In this document: positions 9,712 through 17,795 of the stretch, one piece after another | Layout: every line of letters starts with the position of its first letter | How positions within the stretch are numbered: position 1 is the first letter of the stretch | Assembly: GCA_903840415.1 (NCBI GenBank) | Contig: CAIMFY010000033.1 | Coordinates: forward strand, 1 to 53,848 | Source of the DNA: an uncultured Opitutia bacterium | GTDB lineage: Bacteria; Verrucomicrobiota; Verrucomicrobiia; Opitutales; Opitutaceae | Reading direction: 5' to 3' | Length of the DNA: 53,848 nt | Position numbers and translations under genes: made by a program | Notes under the pieces: generated by a model | Told to the model about the DNA's origin: nothing | Seen by the model: only the letters and a program-made list of their open reading frames with translations | The model's database searches: none

Positions 9712-11880
9712 TCAGGTCTGCGCACCGTAATATTTCTTGTAGCTGCGGTAGTAGCGGTAGTTCGAATAATACTCGATGCGGCGCGGCGAGAGGCCGTTGA
9801 GCACGACGCCGAGAACCTCGTTCTTGCCATTGCGAAGTGCCCGCATGTAGAGGCGAATGTGTTTCCGGTAGGCGCGGTTGAAGCGGCAGACGTAAACCAC
9901 TTCGTCGATGCGCTCCGCGATGAGCAGCGAATCAGTGACGGCACCAAGCGGCGGCGAGTCGACGATCACGAGGTCATATTCGCGTTTCAGCTTTTCGAGG
10001 AGTTGACCAAACATCGGGCTCTCGAGCAGTTCGGTGGGGCTCTTCGAACGGCCCCCGGAGCAGAGCAGCGAAAGATTCTCCCCGATTTTGATGATGCCGA
10101 GCCCGGGATGGTTCGCGAGGTCGCCCTCGAGCGACGCGCCACCTTCAAACCAGGAGAGCAAGCCGGCGGTGTTCTGCTGCTTGAAATGCCGATGCAACAT
10201 CGGCCGGCGCAAATCGCAGTCGATCAGCAGCGTCTTCTTACCGTGGCGGGAAAAGCTGGCTGCGACATTGCACGAGATGAGCGTCTTGCCTTCTCCGGGG
10301 ATCGTGCTCGTGACGAGGATCGATTTCGGGAAATCAAGTTTGGAGTGGATCTTGATTGAGCTGTAGACACTGAGAAAGGCCTCGGCGCCAGGAGTCTGAC
10401 CGTCGTTGAGGAGGAGGCTATATTTCTCCTCGTCCTTCATCGACGCCAGATCGGGGATGATGCCGAGGAGGTTGGCCCCGATGAATGATTCGACGTCCCA
10501 CGCGCTCTTGATGCGATCATCGATGAAACTTAGCCCGACGGCAACGGCGATGAAGATCAGGATGCCGAGTCCGGTGCAGGTCCGGGTGATGGCGGGCTTA
10601 TTGGGGGAAAAGGGATACGGGTTGACGGTCGCGGGGTCGAGTGGGTGGAGGGGTAACTTGTCAATGTTCTTGGTCGTGCGCGTTTCGTTCAGACGATTCA
10701 AGAGGCCCATGTATTGCTGTTTTTTCACATCGGCTTCGCCCTTGAGATGGCCGTATTCGATGCTCATGCCGCTTAGCGCAAACGAGTCCTTCTCGTTCTT
10801 GTCATACTCAGTCTGGTAGGTCTTGACACTCTGCCGGGCTTCATCGCGCTGGGCGTAGAGTGCAGCGATGGCCAAGGCGATGGCTTTGTCGAGTTGCTCC
10901 TGAGTGATGGCGATGTTGTTCGCGTTATCGATCATCAGCGGGTGCTTCTCAAGATAGCGCTCCGTGAGGCGGGCTTGTGCTTGGAGCAGGCCATCGAGCT
11001 GGCCTTTGAGCGAGGGCACGGCGCCGTAACTGGCGATGTAGGAAATCTCGAACATGTTTTTCCCAGCGGCAGTGAAGGCTTCGACCTGCTTCACCATTTC
11101 TTCGATGTGGAGCAGGCTGAGCCGGGCTTCCTGTAGATGGCCATAGGCGGACTTGAGGGCATCGGCCACCATGTTCTGGCTGCTGTCGAGCGAGATGAGG
11201 TTTTTCTCCTTCATGTATTGCTGCAACTTGCCGTCCGCCTCTTCGGATTCCTTTCGCAGACGGTCCGCCTGCTGATTGAGGTAGTCGATGGCGGCGTCGT
11301 TTCGTCCGCCGGCGTTCTCGATCAGATAAGTCATGAACTGCTTGACGTAGGAATTGGCGACGAGCGCCGCAGCCTCCGGGTCCTCATGCGTGACGTTTAC
11401 TCCGATGAGAAAGCTGTTGTGAAGGGAACTGAATCCCACACCTCCGAGCGGGAGGCCGACCGCGGCGGGCGAAGTGCCGGGTGGCATGCGTTTCAGCGCC
11501 GTGCGCTGAAGGATTTTTCGTTCTTCGGGCGTAAACGATTCAAGGACCTTGGCCCGAAGCTTACCGCTGCCGAGGATCTGTAAGTAGGTGTTGAGATCGA
11601 CGTCGCTACGGACGGACTGATCGACTACGCCGACGGTAGTGACAATGGTGTCGGGCTTCTCGAATTGCATGGTCGCCGACGAGGAATACATCGCGGGGGT
11701 CTGCATCTGAAGGTAGCCGTAGCCGATCGAGACGAGGAGCGCCAAGGGGAGTGCGATCCACGTGCGCTCGCGCAGGATGATGTAGTAGTCGCGAAACGTG
11801 CGACGCTGGACGAGTTCATCATCACGATCGGCGGAAGGAGGCGACGCGGGTGGCGGAGGTTTTGTGGTGGTTTCGGCCAT
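9712..11880 (-). CDS. Polysaccharide co-polymerase with tyrosine autokinase domain (Wzc-like)
   Basis: Inner-membrane protein controlling chain length and export of exopolysaccharide. The 722-aa product has an N-terminal Wzz domain with a membrane segment near residue 45 (WIALPLALLVSIGYGYL), a long coiled-coil periplasmic region, and a second membrane segment near residue 440 (TGLGILIFIAVAVGL). The cytoplasmic BY-kinase domain carries Walker A STIPGEGKT (about residue 525), Walker A' LLIDCDLRRP and Walker B LVIVDSPPLG. The tail is a tyrosine cluster with eight Tyr in the last 20 residues, the expected autophosphorylation site. ATG 11880 fits the family and lies 7 bp after the export-protein gene; longer in-frame sequence to 11991 overlaps that gene. 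Last gene of the operon. Confidence 0.93.
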   Translation of the reverse strand: MAETTTKPPPPASPPSADRDDELVQRRTFRDYYIILRERTWIALPLALLVSIGYGYLQMQTPAMYSSSATMQFEKPDTIVTTVGVVDQSVRSDVDLNTYLQILGSGKLRAKVLESFTPEERKILQRTALKRMPPGTSPAAVGLPLGGVGFSSLHNSFLIGVNVTHEDPEAAALVANSYVKQFMTYLIENAGGRNDAAIDYLNQQADRLRKESEEADGKLQQYMKEKNLISLDSSQNMVADALKSAYGHLQEARLSLLHIEEMVKQVEAFTAAGKNMFEISYIASYGAVPSLKGQLDGLLQAQARLTERYLEKHPLMIDNANNIAITQEQLDKAIALAIAALYAQRDEARQSVKTYQTEYDKNEKDSFALSGMSIEYGHLKGEADVKKQQYMGLLNRLNETRTTKNIDKLPLHPLDPATVNPYPFSPNKPAITRTCTGLGILIFIAVAVGLSFIDDRIKSAWDVESFIGANLLGIIPDLASMKDEEKYSLLLNDGQTPGAEAFLSVYSSIKIHSKLDFPKSILVTSTIPGEGKTLISCNVAASFSRHGKKTLLIDCDLRRPMLHRHFKQQNTAGLLSWFEGGASLEGDLANHPGLGIIKIGENLSLLCSGGRSKSPTELLESPMFGQLLEKLKREYDLVIVDSPPLGAVTDSLLIAERIDEVVYVCRFNRAYRKHIRLYMRALRNGKNEVLGVVLNGLSPRRIEYYSNYRYYRSYKKYYGAQT

Positions 11881-11887
11881 CGAGATG

Positions 11888-12538
11888 TCAGATAATTTTT
11901 TCCGGGACGTAAACGATGTCGTCCGGTTCCAGCACGAAATTGTTGTCGGTGGATTTGGCGCTGTCTTTGCCCTTGAGGATGGCATCGACATTCAGGGTGA
12001 AAATCTTCGTCGTGCCGTCAGGGAGCACCCGGGTCACACGCACTTTGCTGCCGCTGGCGGTTTCCGTGAACCCGCCCGCCTTCAAGACGAGTTCCTGAAT
12101 CGTCATCGTGGTCTCGGGAGGCAGGCTGATGGTGCCGGGACTTTTCACCATGCCGGAGACCGAGACGGTGCGTGGAGCGTATTCCTCGATGTTGATCGTG
12201 ACTTGTGGGTTGCGGAGGATGCGGCCGTCGCGGTAGGCGTTTTCGATCGCGGTTTGGGCCTGGGCCACCGAGAGATTGGCCACCTTCACTTCGCCGACGA
12301 GGGCGAGGTTGACGTTACCGTTCGCATCGACCCGTTTGCCGCCGACGTTGAGATCGCCTTCGCCGACGACGACTATGCTGATTTTGTCGGTGGCGCAGAG
12401 TTTATAGACGACAGCCTTTTTCTCATCTCTGGGCGCGGTCCGCGCGCTTTGGGCGCGGAGGAGGGTGACGTCGGCGAGCGTGGTGAGCACTAGCATGCTG
12501 CAGGCGAATCGAAACGGGGTGCGATTCGGGGTGTTCAT
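11888..12538 (-). CDS. Polysaccharide export protein, Wza-like (Poly_export + SLBB)
   Basis: 216-aa exported protein predicted to form the periplasmic/outer-membrane export channel for the polysaccharide. After a signal peptide it has the Poly_export domain (VYKLCATDKISIVVVGEGDL, then VDANGNVNLALVGEVKVANLS and VTINIEEYAPRTVSVSGMVKSPG) and one SLBB domain (MTIQELVLKAGGFTETA). It ends at EPDDIVYVPEKII without the long C-terminal helix of E. coli Wza, so the outer-membrane pore is more likely the barrel protein upstream. No lipobox Cys is obvious near the signal peptide end. Start ATG 12538 overlaps the upstream stop codon (ATGA); an alternative ATG is at 12565. Confidence 0.88.
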   Translation of the reverse strand: MNTPNRTPFRFACSMLVLTTLADVTLLRAQSARTAPRDEKKAVVYKLCATDKISIVVVGEGDLNVGGKRVDANGNVNLALVGEVKVANLSVAQAQTAIENAYRDGRILRNPQVTINIEEYAPRTVSVSGMVKSPGTISLPPETTMTIQELVLKAGGFTETASGSKVRVTRVLPDGTTKIFTLNVDAILKGKDSAKSTDNNFVLEPDDIVYVPEKII

Positions 12539-13719
12539 AGGCGGGAATTGAGGTTGATGTTCCAACTGGCTCGCACGAAATCGGCGTAGGCGAGAGTCGA
12601 AACATTCTTAAACCAGCTGTAGGTGAAGGAGACCTTGAAGTGTTCGTTGCGTGAGTAGTTCAAACTGGCATCCCAGTTCATAAAGTCGTCCTGACGGTTC
12701 GCGCCGAGCACAGGGGGCGGGCCCGGATCGAGGACCATGCGTCCCCCTTGACCGAGAAAGCTGCTCCGACCCCAACCGGTGCCAGCGGAGACGCCCCAGT
12801 GTGAGCTATAGGCATACTGTGCGACGAGATTGGCCGCCATGGTATCGACGGAGGCATCAGCGGAGGTCGTGGAGAAATCCTTGGAGATCTGTGCGGAAAT
12901 CGATGTCTTGCGGTTGAGGTTGTAGGCGGTGGCACCGCTTGCGCTAAAACCCTTGAAGACCGGTTGGATGGCGCGGTTGCTCGGCACGCGAAACTGATAG
13001 CCGAAACTCACCTGTCCGTTGAGACCGCGAATCAGCTTTCCAGACATGCCCAGGGAAAAATTATGATCATCGGTGGACTCGTTGGTTGAGGTCTGCGTGC
13101 GACGGAATCGGTAACCGGCGCTCAAATCGCGCTCCGTGTTGTAAACATAGAACATGTTCATCGCGGCGGTGTAGGTCCCGAGGTTCACCAAATTGGAATT
13201 GCCGACATATTTCGTCCCAGAATAACCGAACTGCCCGGCCAATTTGAAGCGTTCGATCACGGGGTAAGCATAGTTGAGCGCGGCACCGTAGCCCCATGAA
13301 ACCGTCCGCATATTCGCCGCCGAATCCGCCTGACTTGACCGAGCGGCACTAAGCGTGAGCGAACCGGTTGTGCGACCGCTTTGTTTGGTGAATTCGAGGC
13401 CAAAGCTCGGGTTGCTGAAGTCCTGCCCCTTGATCGTGGCAAAGTGCGAACCAGAGACAGAGACGTTGGCGTTGACGCCAATCCAACCTGCACGCCGAAT
13501 ATATTCAGCGGCCAAGGAACTCGAGTAGACGAAGTCGCCCGGACTAGCGCTGTTGGCGAAGACGTTGGAATCTCTGGAAGCGCTGACCGTGCCGGTCACG
13601 TAAACATGATCGTGACCATCGTTGAAATTCAGCGTGACGAGTCCGTGCGCCGGTGCACAGCCGATGGCGACAGCGAGCACCAGCGCAAGAGCCGCACGAA
13701 ATGTTCGCCGATGTTCCAT
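12535..13719 (-). CDS. Outer-membrane beta-barrel protein of the EPS operon
   Basis: 394-aa protein with a clear signal peptide (MEHRRTFRAALALVLAVAIG, cleavage after about residue 25). The rest consists of alternating-hydrophobic strands such as YVTGTVSASRDSNVFANS, LDASLNYSRNEHFKVSFTYSWF and a final ASWNINLNSRL, as expected of an outer-membrane barrel. Similar barrels accompany Wza/Wzc genes in EPS clusters of other bacteria, so a role in polysaccharide passage or anchoring is inferred. Start ATG 13719 sits directly before the signal peptide. It follows the FecR-like gene by 46 bp and overlaps the Wza-like gene by 4 bp. Confidence 0.75.
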   Translation of the reverse strand: MEHRRTFRAALALVLAVAIGCAPAHGLVTLNFNDGHDHVYVTGTVSASRDSNVFANSASPGDFVYSSSLAAEYIRRAGWIGVNANVSVSGSHFATIKGQDFSNPSFGLEFTKQSGRTTGSLTLSAARSSQADSAANMRTVSWGYGAALNYAYPVIERFKLAGQFGYSGTKYVGNSNLVNLGTYTAAMNMFYVYNTERDLSAGYRFRRTQTSTNESTDDHNFSLGMSGKLIRGLNGQVSFGYQFRVPSNRAIQPVFKGFSASGATAYNLNRKTSISAQISKDFSTTSADASVDTMAANLVAQYAYSSHWGVSAGTGWGRSSFLGQGGRMVLDPGPPPVLGANRQDDFMNWDASLNYSRNEHFKVSFTYSWFKNVSTLAYADFVRASWNINLNSRL

Positions 13720-13765
13720 TGGTAAACGTTGGATCGATTTCCCGGTATCCGAAGCAGCAGCGGCC

Positions 13766-15121
13766 TCAACCACCAGGCGTGGTGACGATCCGCGCAGGGC
13801 TGACGGTGTATTGCACGGGGATGGTGACCGGGACTACCGGGACGGCGACGATTTCCTGCACGGTGGTGCGAATGGGTGTGAAGGTAACGGGGCTATTGGC
13901 CACGGGACCGTCGAAGGCGGTAACGGCTGGCGAATTGGATGCGAACGTGCTGGCACCGCTGGCAGTCGATGAATTATCGAAGGCGGTGATCGCGGCGCTA
14001 GTATTGTTCGCCGGAGTGGATGCGAAAGGGCTCGAAACGCTGGAGGTGTTGGCCGGGGTTGACGCAAATACGCTGGAGCCGCTAGCTGGGGTCGACGAAG
14101 GAGTGGTGGAACTGCTGGAGGTGTTGGCCGTAGTGGTCGAGACCGTGCTTGAGCTACTGCTAGTGGTGCTTGTCTTGGTAGTATCAGCTGTGGCTGAACT
14201 ACTAGTAGCGCTTTCAGTCGTGGATGCGGTCGTGGTAGTGGTGGGAGTCTCAGGTGTGCTCGTAGTGGCTTCAGCCGACTTGGTATCGGTGGCGGCGACT
14301 ACGGCCTCCTTAGCGGCCGGTCCAGCTTCGGTGATTACCCGCTCCTTCACTTCGAAATAGACGGTCTTTTTTGCCATGCAGGCCTGTGCGACCTTGTCGT
14401 CGAGCTTGGCGGCTTCCGACGGCGGGATGCGCTGCACGCTTACGGTGTTGGGCTGGCCTGCGCCTCCCTGACGAATGATCGCCTGCTCACCGGCATGCAG
14501 CACGTTGCCGCCCATATCCAGATTACCGCCTTTGACCGTGCTATCGCCTTCGAGCATCGAGATTTTGGTTTCGCCGTCCTTCGCCTCGATGACGACTTTC
14601 TTGCCTCGGATATTGATTGAACCCTGCGACGTGCTGTAGGTCATGTTGCTGCCCGCCACGAGCTTTGAAGTGCAGAGCCCCACCGTGCCGCGCGCCACGA
14701 AAGCGTGGGTTTGTGAGATCGAGGGCTCCGTGTCCATGTCGCTTCGATTTGGGGTGAACGGTTCCTGCTGAAACCGTTTCATTTCCACCTTAGTGTCCTC
14801 GTCAAAATAGGCACCCGTGCCGTTGGAAAAGACCATGGAGGAGAAAATCTTTCCTTTGTCCTTCGGATTGGTGGCCGTTTTTGTTTCAATCACAGTGCCC
14901 TCGGCTGTGTAAACAGAGCGCTTGTTCAGATCCTGAATGTTATCGCCGGTATCGATTTGAGCGTCACCGCTCACATCCGAGACGAAAATCTTGCTCGTCG
15001 GATTTTTCTTCCCCGGCTGCGCTAACAACGTGGCGGTAAAAGTGGCTAAAAAAACCAACAGGACGGTCGGCCCGACGCGGGCTGGCCTGTGCGTTGAAAG
15101 CAGGCTACGTTTGGTTTTCAT
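13766..15121 (-). CDS. FecR-domain secreted protein with Ser/Thr-rich repeat tail
   Basis: 451-aa exported protein opening the EPS operon. Residues about 15-35 form a signal peptide. About 40-250 carry a FecR-like beta-rich domain (VARGTVGLCTSKLVAGSNM, GSINIRGKKVVIEAKDGETKISMLEGDSTVKGG). From about 275 to 400 there is a low-complexity Ser/Thr/Ala tract with repeats (FASTPAN twice, then AITAFD and AVTAFDG), and the C-terminus is Pro/Val-rich. FecR domains here may bind or sense polysaccharide or anchor it; the function is not established from sequence. The Ser/Thr tract looks like a linker or a glycosylated stalk. ATG 15121 is followed by a normal signal peptide. Confidence 0.75.
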   Translation of the reverse strand: MKTKRSLLSTHRPARVGPTVLLVFLATFTATLLAQPGKKNPTSKIFVSDVSGDAQIDTGDNIQDLNKRSVYTAEGTVIETKTATNPKDKGKIFSSMVFSNGTGAYFDEDTKVEMKRFQQEPFTPNRSDMDTEPSISQTHAFVARGTVGLCTSKLVAGSNMTYSTSQGSINIRGKKVVIEAKDGETKISMLEGDSTVKGGNLDMGGNVLHAGEQAIIRQGGAGQPNTVSVQRIPPSEAAKLDDKVAQACMAKKTVYFEVKERVITEAGPAAKEAVVAATDTKSAEATTSTPETPTTTTTASTTESATSSSATADTTKTSTTSSSSSTVSTTTANTSSSSTTPSSTPASGSSVFASTPANTSSVSSPFASTPANNTSAAITAFDNSSTASGASTFASNSPAVTAFDGPVANSPVTFTPIRTTVQEIVAVPVVPVTIPVQYTVSPARIVTTPGG

Positions 15122-15163
15122 GATGAAGATGATCGGCGGAAAATATCGTTTATGGCGGAGTTT

Positions 15164-15179
15164 TTACGCCATGGCGTAA
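15164..15179. promoter_or_regulatory. Perfect 16-bp palindrome upstream of the EPS operon
   Basis: TTACGCCATGGCGTAA is a perfect palindrome, 43 bp before the start codon of the FecR-like gene in the 100-bp gap after leuS. An imperfect one, GGGTTAAACCC (15185-15195), and an inverted repeat GTAAG-4 nt-CTTAC (15212-15225) lie next to it. No T-run follows the 16-mer in the minus direction, so it looks like a protein-binding site rather than a terminator. That role is inference. Confidence 0.45.
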
Positions 15180-15221
15180 TCTGGGGGTTAAACCCTAGAT
15201 TTGGCAAGTTCGTAAGAATAC

Positions 15222-17792
15222 TTACTGCGTCACGATATTAAGAATCTTCCCTGGCACAAACACGATGCGACGGATGGCCTTCCCCTCGAAATGGGGTGCT
15301 ACTCGTGGGTTCGCTTTGGCAAGCGCCAGCGCCTCCTCCCGCGTCAGCCCGACCCGCACCAGTTGATCGCCGCGGTGCTTTCCGTCCACTTGGAACACGA
15401 GCTTTAACTCGGTGGCGGTAAGCCGCGCGGGGTCGAATTTGGGCCATGGCGCATGCTGGACCGACGGCTTTTCACCGAGGCGTTCCCACAAATCCTCGGC
15501 CAGGTGCGGCGCGAACGGAGCCAGCAACTGCACAAACGCGAGCATGGATGCGCGACTGACAACGGGCGTTTTCTGGAGCGCATTTGAGAAGATCATCATC
15601 TGTGAAATCGCGGTGTTGAAGCGCAGCGCCTCAATATCGTCGCCGACTTTCTTGATCGTTTCGTGCAGGAGTTTAGTGAGTTCGGCGGGTTCAATGGCGG
15701 TCGCGGATATTTTCGCATTCACGCCGCCATCGGCCGCAATGCACTCCCGCCACACTTTCTGGAGAAAGCGGTGCACGCCTTCGATTTGTTTCATGCTCCA
15801 CGGCTTCATCGCCTCTAGCGGACCGAGGAACATCAGGTAGAGTCGCAGCGTGTCGGTGCCGTGCGACGCTATGATCGTGTCGGGATTTACGACGTTACCG
15901 CGACTCTTCGACATCTTTTCGCCATCTTCGCCGAGGATGATGCCTTGGTGGAATAGTTTCTTGAACGGCTCCGCCTGCGGCACCACGCCAAGATCGAAAA
16001 GCACCTTGTGCCAGAAACGCGCATAGAGCAGGTGCAACACCGCGTGCTCCGCGCCGCCGACATAGAGATCGGGCACGCCCCAATACTTCAGCGCCTCGGG
16101 CGACGCGAATGCGCCGGGGTTTTGCGGATCGAGGAAACGCAAATAATACCAGCACGAACCCGCCCACTGCGGCATGGTGTTAGTCTCGCGTCGAGCGCGG
16201 AGCCACGCGTCGCCGGCGGGGCGCGGCTGCGACGCCGGGACCGCGGCGCCGGTCTCGTTGTTGAACCAAATCTCCAGCCACGCCGTCACGTTGGCGAGCG
16301 GACTCTCCCCGTTGCCGCTCGGCAGATACGACTGCACCTCTGGCAACTCCAGCGGCAGCGCACCCGCCGGCAGAGGCAGCGCGAAAAATTTTTGTCCGCC
16401 GCTCGCAAACGTCACCGCCTCCACTGGCAGCGCACGGGTGCCAGCGGCCTTCACCTTTGCGTAATCGCCTTCGCTCACCCAAACGATCGGAAACGGTTCT
16501 CCCCAGTAACGCTGGCGCGAAAACAGCCAGTCACGCAGCTTGTAGTTGACCGTCGGCTTGCCGACGTCACGGGCCGCGAGATCGGCGGTGATTTTTTTCT
16601 TCGCGTCGGGCCACGCCATGCCGTCGTAACCGGGCGAGTTGATGAGCGTGCCGTCGCCGGTGTAGGGCAACTTGGTCTCGCCCTCGGGCGATGCGATCAC
16701 CTGCGGAATGGGCAGCGAATACCGCTGCGCAAATTCAAAGTCGCGCTCGTCGTGCGCCGGCACCGCCATGATCGCGCCGGTGCCGTAGCCCATGAGCACA
16801 TAGTCCGCGATCCAGATGGGGACGTGTGCGCCGTTGGCGGGGTTGATCGCGAAAGCGCCGCTGAACACGCCCGACTTGTCCTTGGCGAGATCCGTGCGCT
16901 CGAGATCGCTCTTGGCGGCGGCTTTTTTCTTGTAGGCGTCGACGGCGGATTGGTTATCCGGTGTCGTGAGCGTTTCGACGAGCGGATGCTCGGGCGCGAG
17001 GACCATGTAACTGCAGCCGAAGAGCGTGTCGGGCCGTGTGGTGAAAATCTTCAGCGGGCCAAGTGCCTTGTTCTCCAACTCGAACAAAATCTCCGCACCC
17101 TCGCTCCGGCCGATCCAGGCTTCCTGCATCCGTTTTGTCGATTCCGGCCAGTCAACGTCTTTCAGGTCGGCGAGCAACCGCTCGGCGTAGGCGGTGATGC
17201 GAAGCACCCATTGCCGCAAATTTCTCCGCTCCACAGGAAAGCCGCCGACCTCGCTCTTGCCATCGACGATTTCCTCGTTGGCGAGCACGGTGCGCAATTC
17301 CGGGCACCACCACACCGGCCGCTCATCGACGTAGGCGAGCCCGCGTTGAAAGAGCTGCAAAAAGATCCACTGCGTCCACCGGAAGTAGTCTGCATCGGTG
17401 GTTGCCAACTCCCGCTCCCAATCGTAGGAAAATCCCAGCGCCTTGATCTGGCGCTTGAAATTGACGATGTTGGCGGCGGTGTTCGTCGCGGGATGCGTTC
17501 CCGTTTTGACCGCGTGCTGCTCTGCCGGCAGGCCAAACGCATCCCAACCGATCGGATGGAGCACATTGAAGCCTTTGGCGCGTTTGTAGCGCGCAATGAT
17601 GTCGGTCGCCGTGTAACCCTCGGGATGGCCGATATGCAGGCCGGCGCCAGACGGGTAGGGGAACATATCGAGCACGTAGTATTTCGGTTTCGCGGATTCG
17701 TTAGTTGCGCGAAACGAGCGATTTTCCTCCCAGAAAGATTGCCAGTGCGGCTCGATCTCATGGAAGTTGTAGTCAGTGCTCTTGGTAGCCAT
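15222..17792 (-). CDS. leuS: Leucyl-tRNA synthetase
   Basis: Class I aminoacyl-tRNA synthetase charging tRNA-Leu in the cytoplasm. The 856-aa product is full length for the bacterial enzyme. It shows the HIGH motif as HIGH at residues 53-56 (GAGLHIGHPEGYT), an editing (CP1) domain with TTRPDTLFG and the GYGTGAIMAVPAHDERD block, the catalytic-domain sequence DWLFSRQRYWGEP, and the KMSKS motif (EKMSKSRGNVVNPD). Its start codon is only 3 bp from the likely GTG start of the divergent HtrA-like gene, so each gene's promoter must overlap the other gene. It is followed by the EPS operon after 100 bp. Confidence 0.97.
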   Translation of the reverse strand: MATKSTDYNFHEIEPHWQSFWEENRSFRATNESAKPKYYVLDMFPYPSGAGLHIGHPEGYTATDIIARYKRAKGFNVLHPIGWDAFGLPAEQHAVKTGTHPATNTAANIVNFKRQIKALGFSYDWERELATTDADYFRWTQWIFLQLFQRGLAYVDERPVWWCPELRTVLANEEIVDGKSEVGGFPVERRNLRQWVLRITAYAERLLADLKDVDWPESTKRMQEAWIGRSEGAEILFELENKALGPLKIFTTRPDTLFGCSYMVLAPEHPLVETLTTPDNQSAVDAYKKKAAAKSDLERTDLAKDKSGVFSGAFAINPANGAHVPIWIADYVLMGYGTGAIMAVPAHDERDFEFAQRYSLPIPQVIASPEGETKLPYTGDGTLINSPGYDGMAWPDAKKKITADLAARDVGKPTVNYKLRDWLFSRQRYWGEPFPIVWVSEGDYAKVKAAGTRALPVEAVTFASGGQKFFALPLPAGALPLELPEVQSYLPSGNGESPLANVTAWLEIWFNNETGAAVPASQPRPAGDAWLRARRETNTMPQWAGSCWYYLRFLDPQNPGAFASPEALKYWGVPDLYVGGAEHAVLHLLYARFWHKVLFDLGVVPQAEPFKKLFHQGIILGEDGEKMSKSRGNVVNPDTIIASHGTDTLRLYLMFLGPLEAMKPWSMKQIEGVHRFLQKVWRECIAADGGVNAKISATAIEPAELTKLLHETIKKVGDDIEALRFNTAISQMMIFSNALQKTPVVSRASMLAFVQLLAPFAPHLAEDLWERLGEKPSVQHAPWPKFDPARLTATELKLVFQVDGKHRGDQLVRVGLTREEALALAKANPRVAPHFEGKAIRRIVFVPGKILNIVTQ

Positions 17793-17795
17793 TTT

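Noticed and set aside
16008-17795. Long open frame upstream of the HtrA-like start, antisense to leuS
   Set aside because: The in-frame extension is the complement of leuS and has no family features; the signal peptide marks the real start near 17796.
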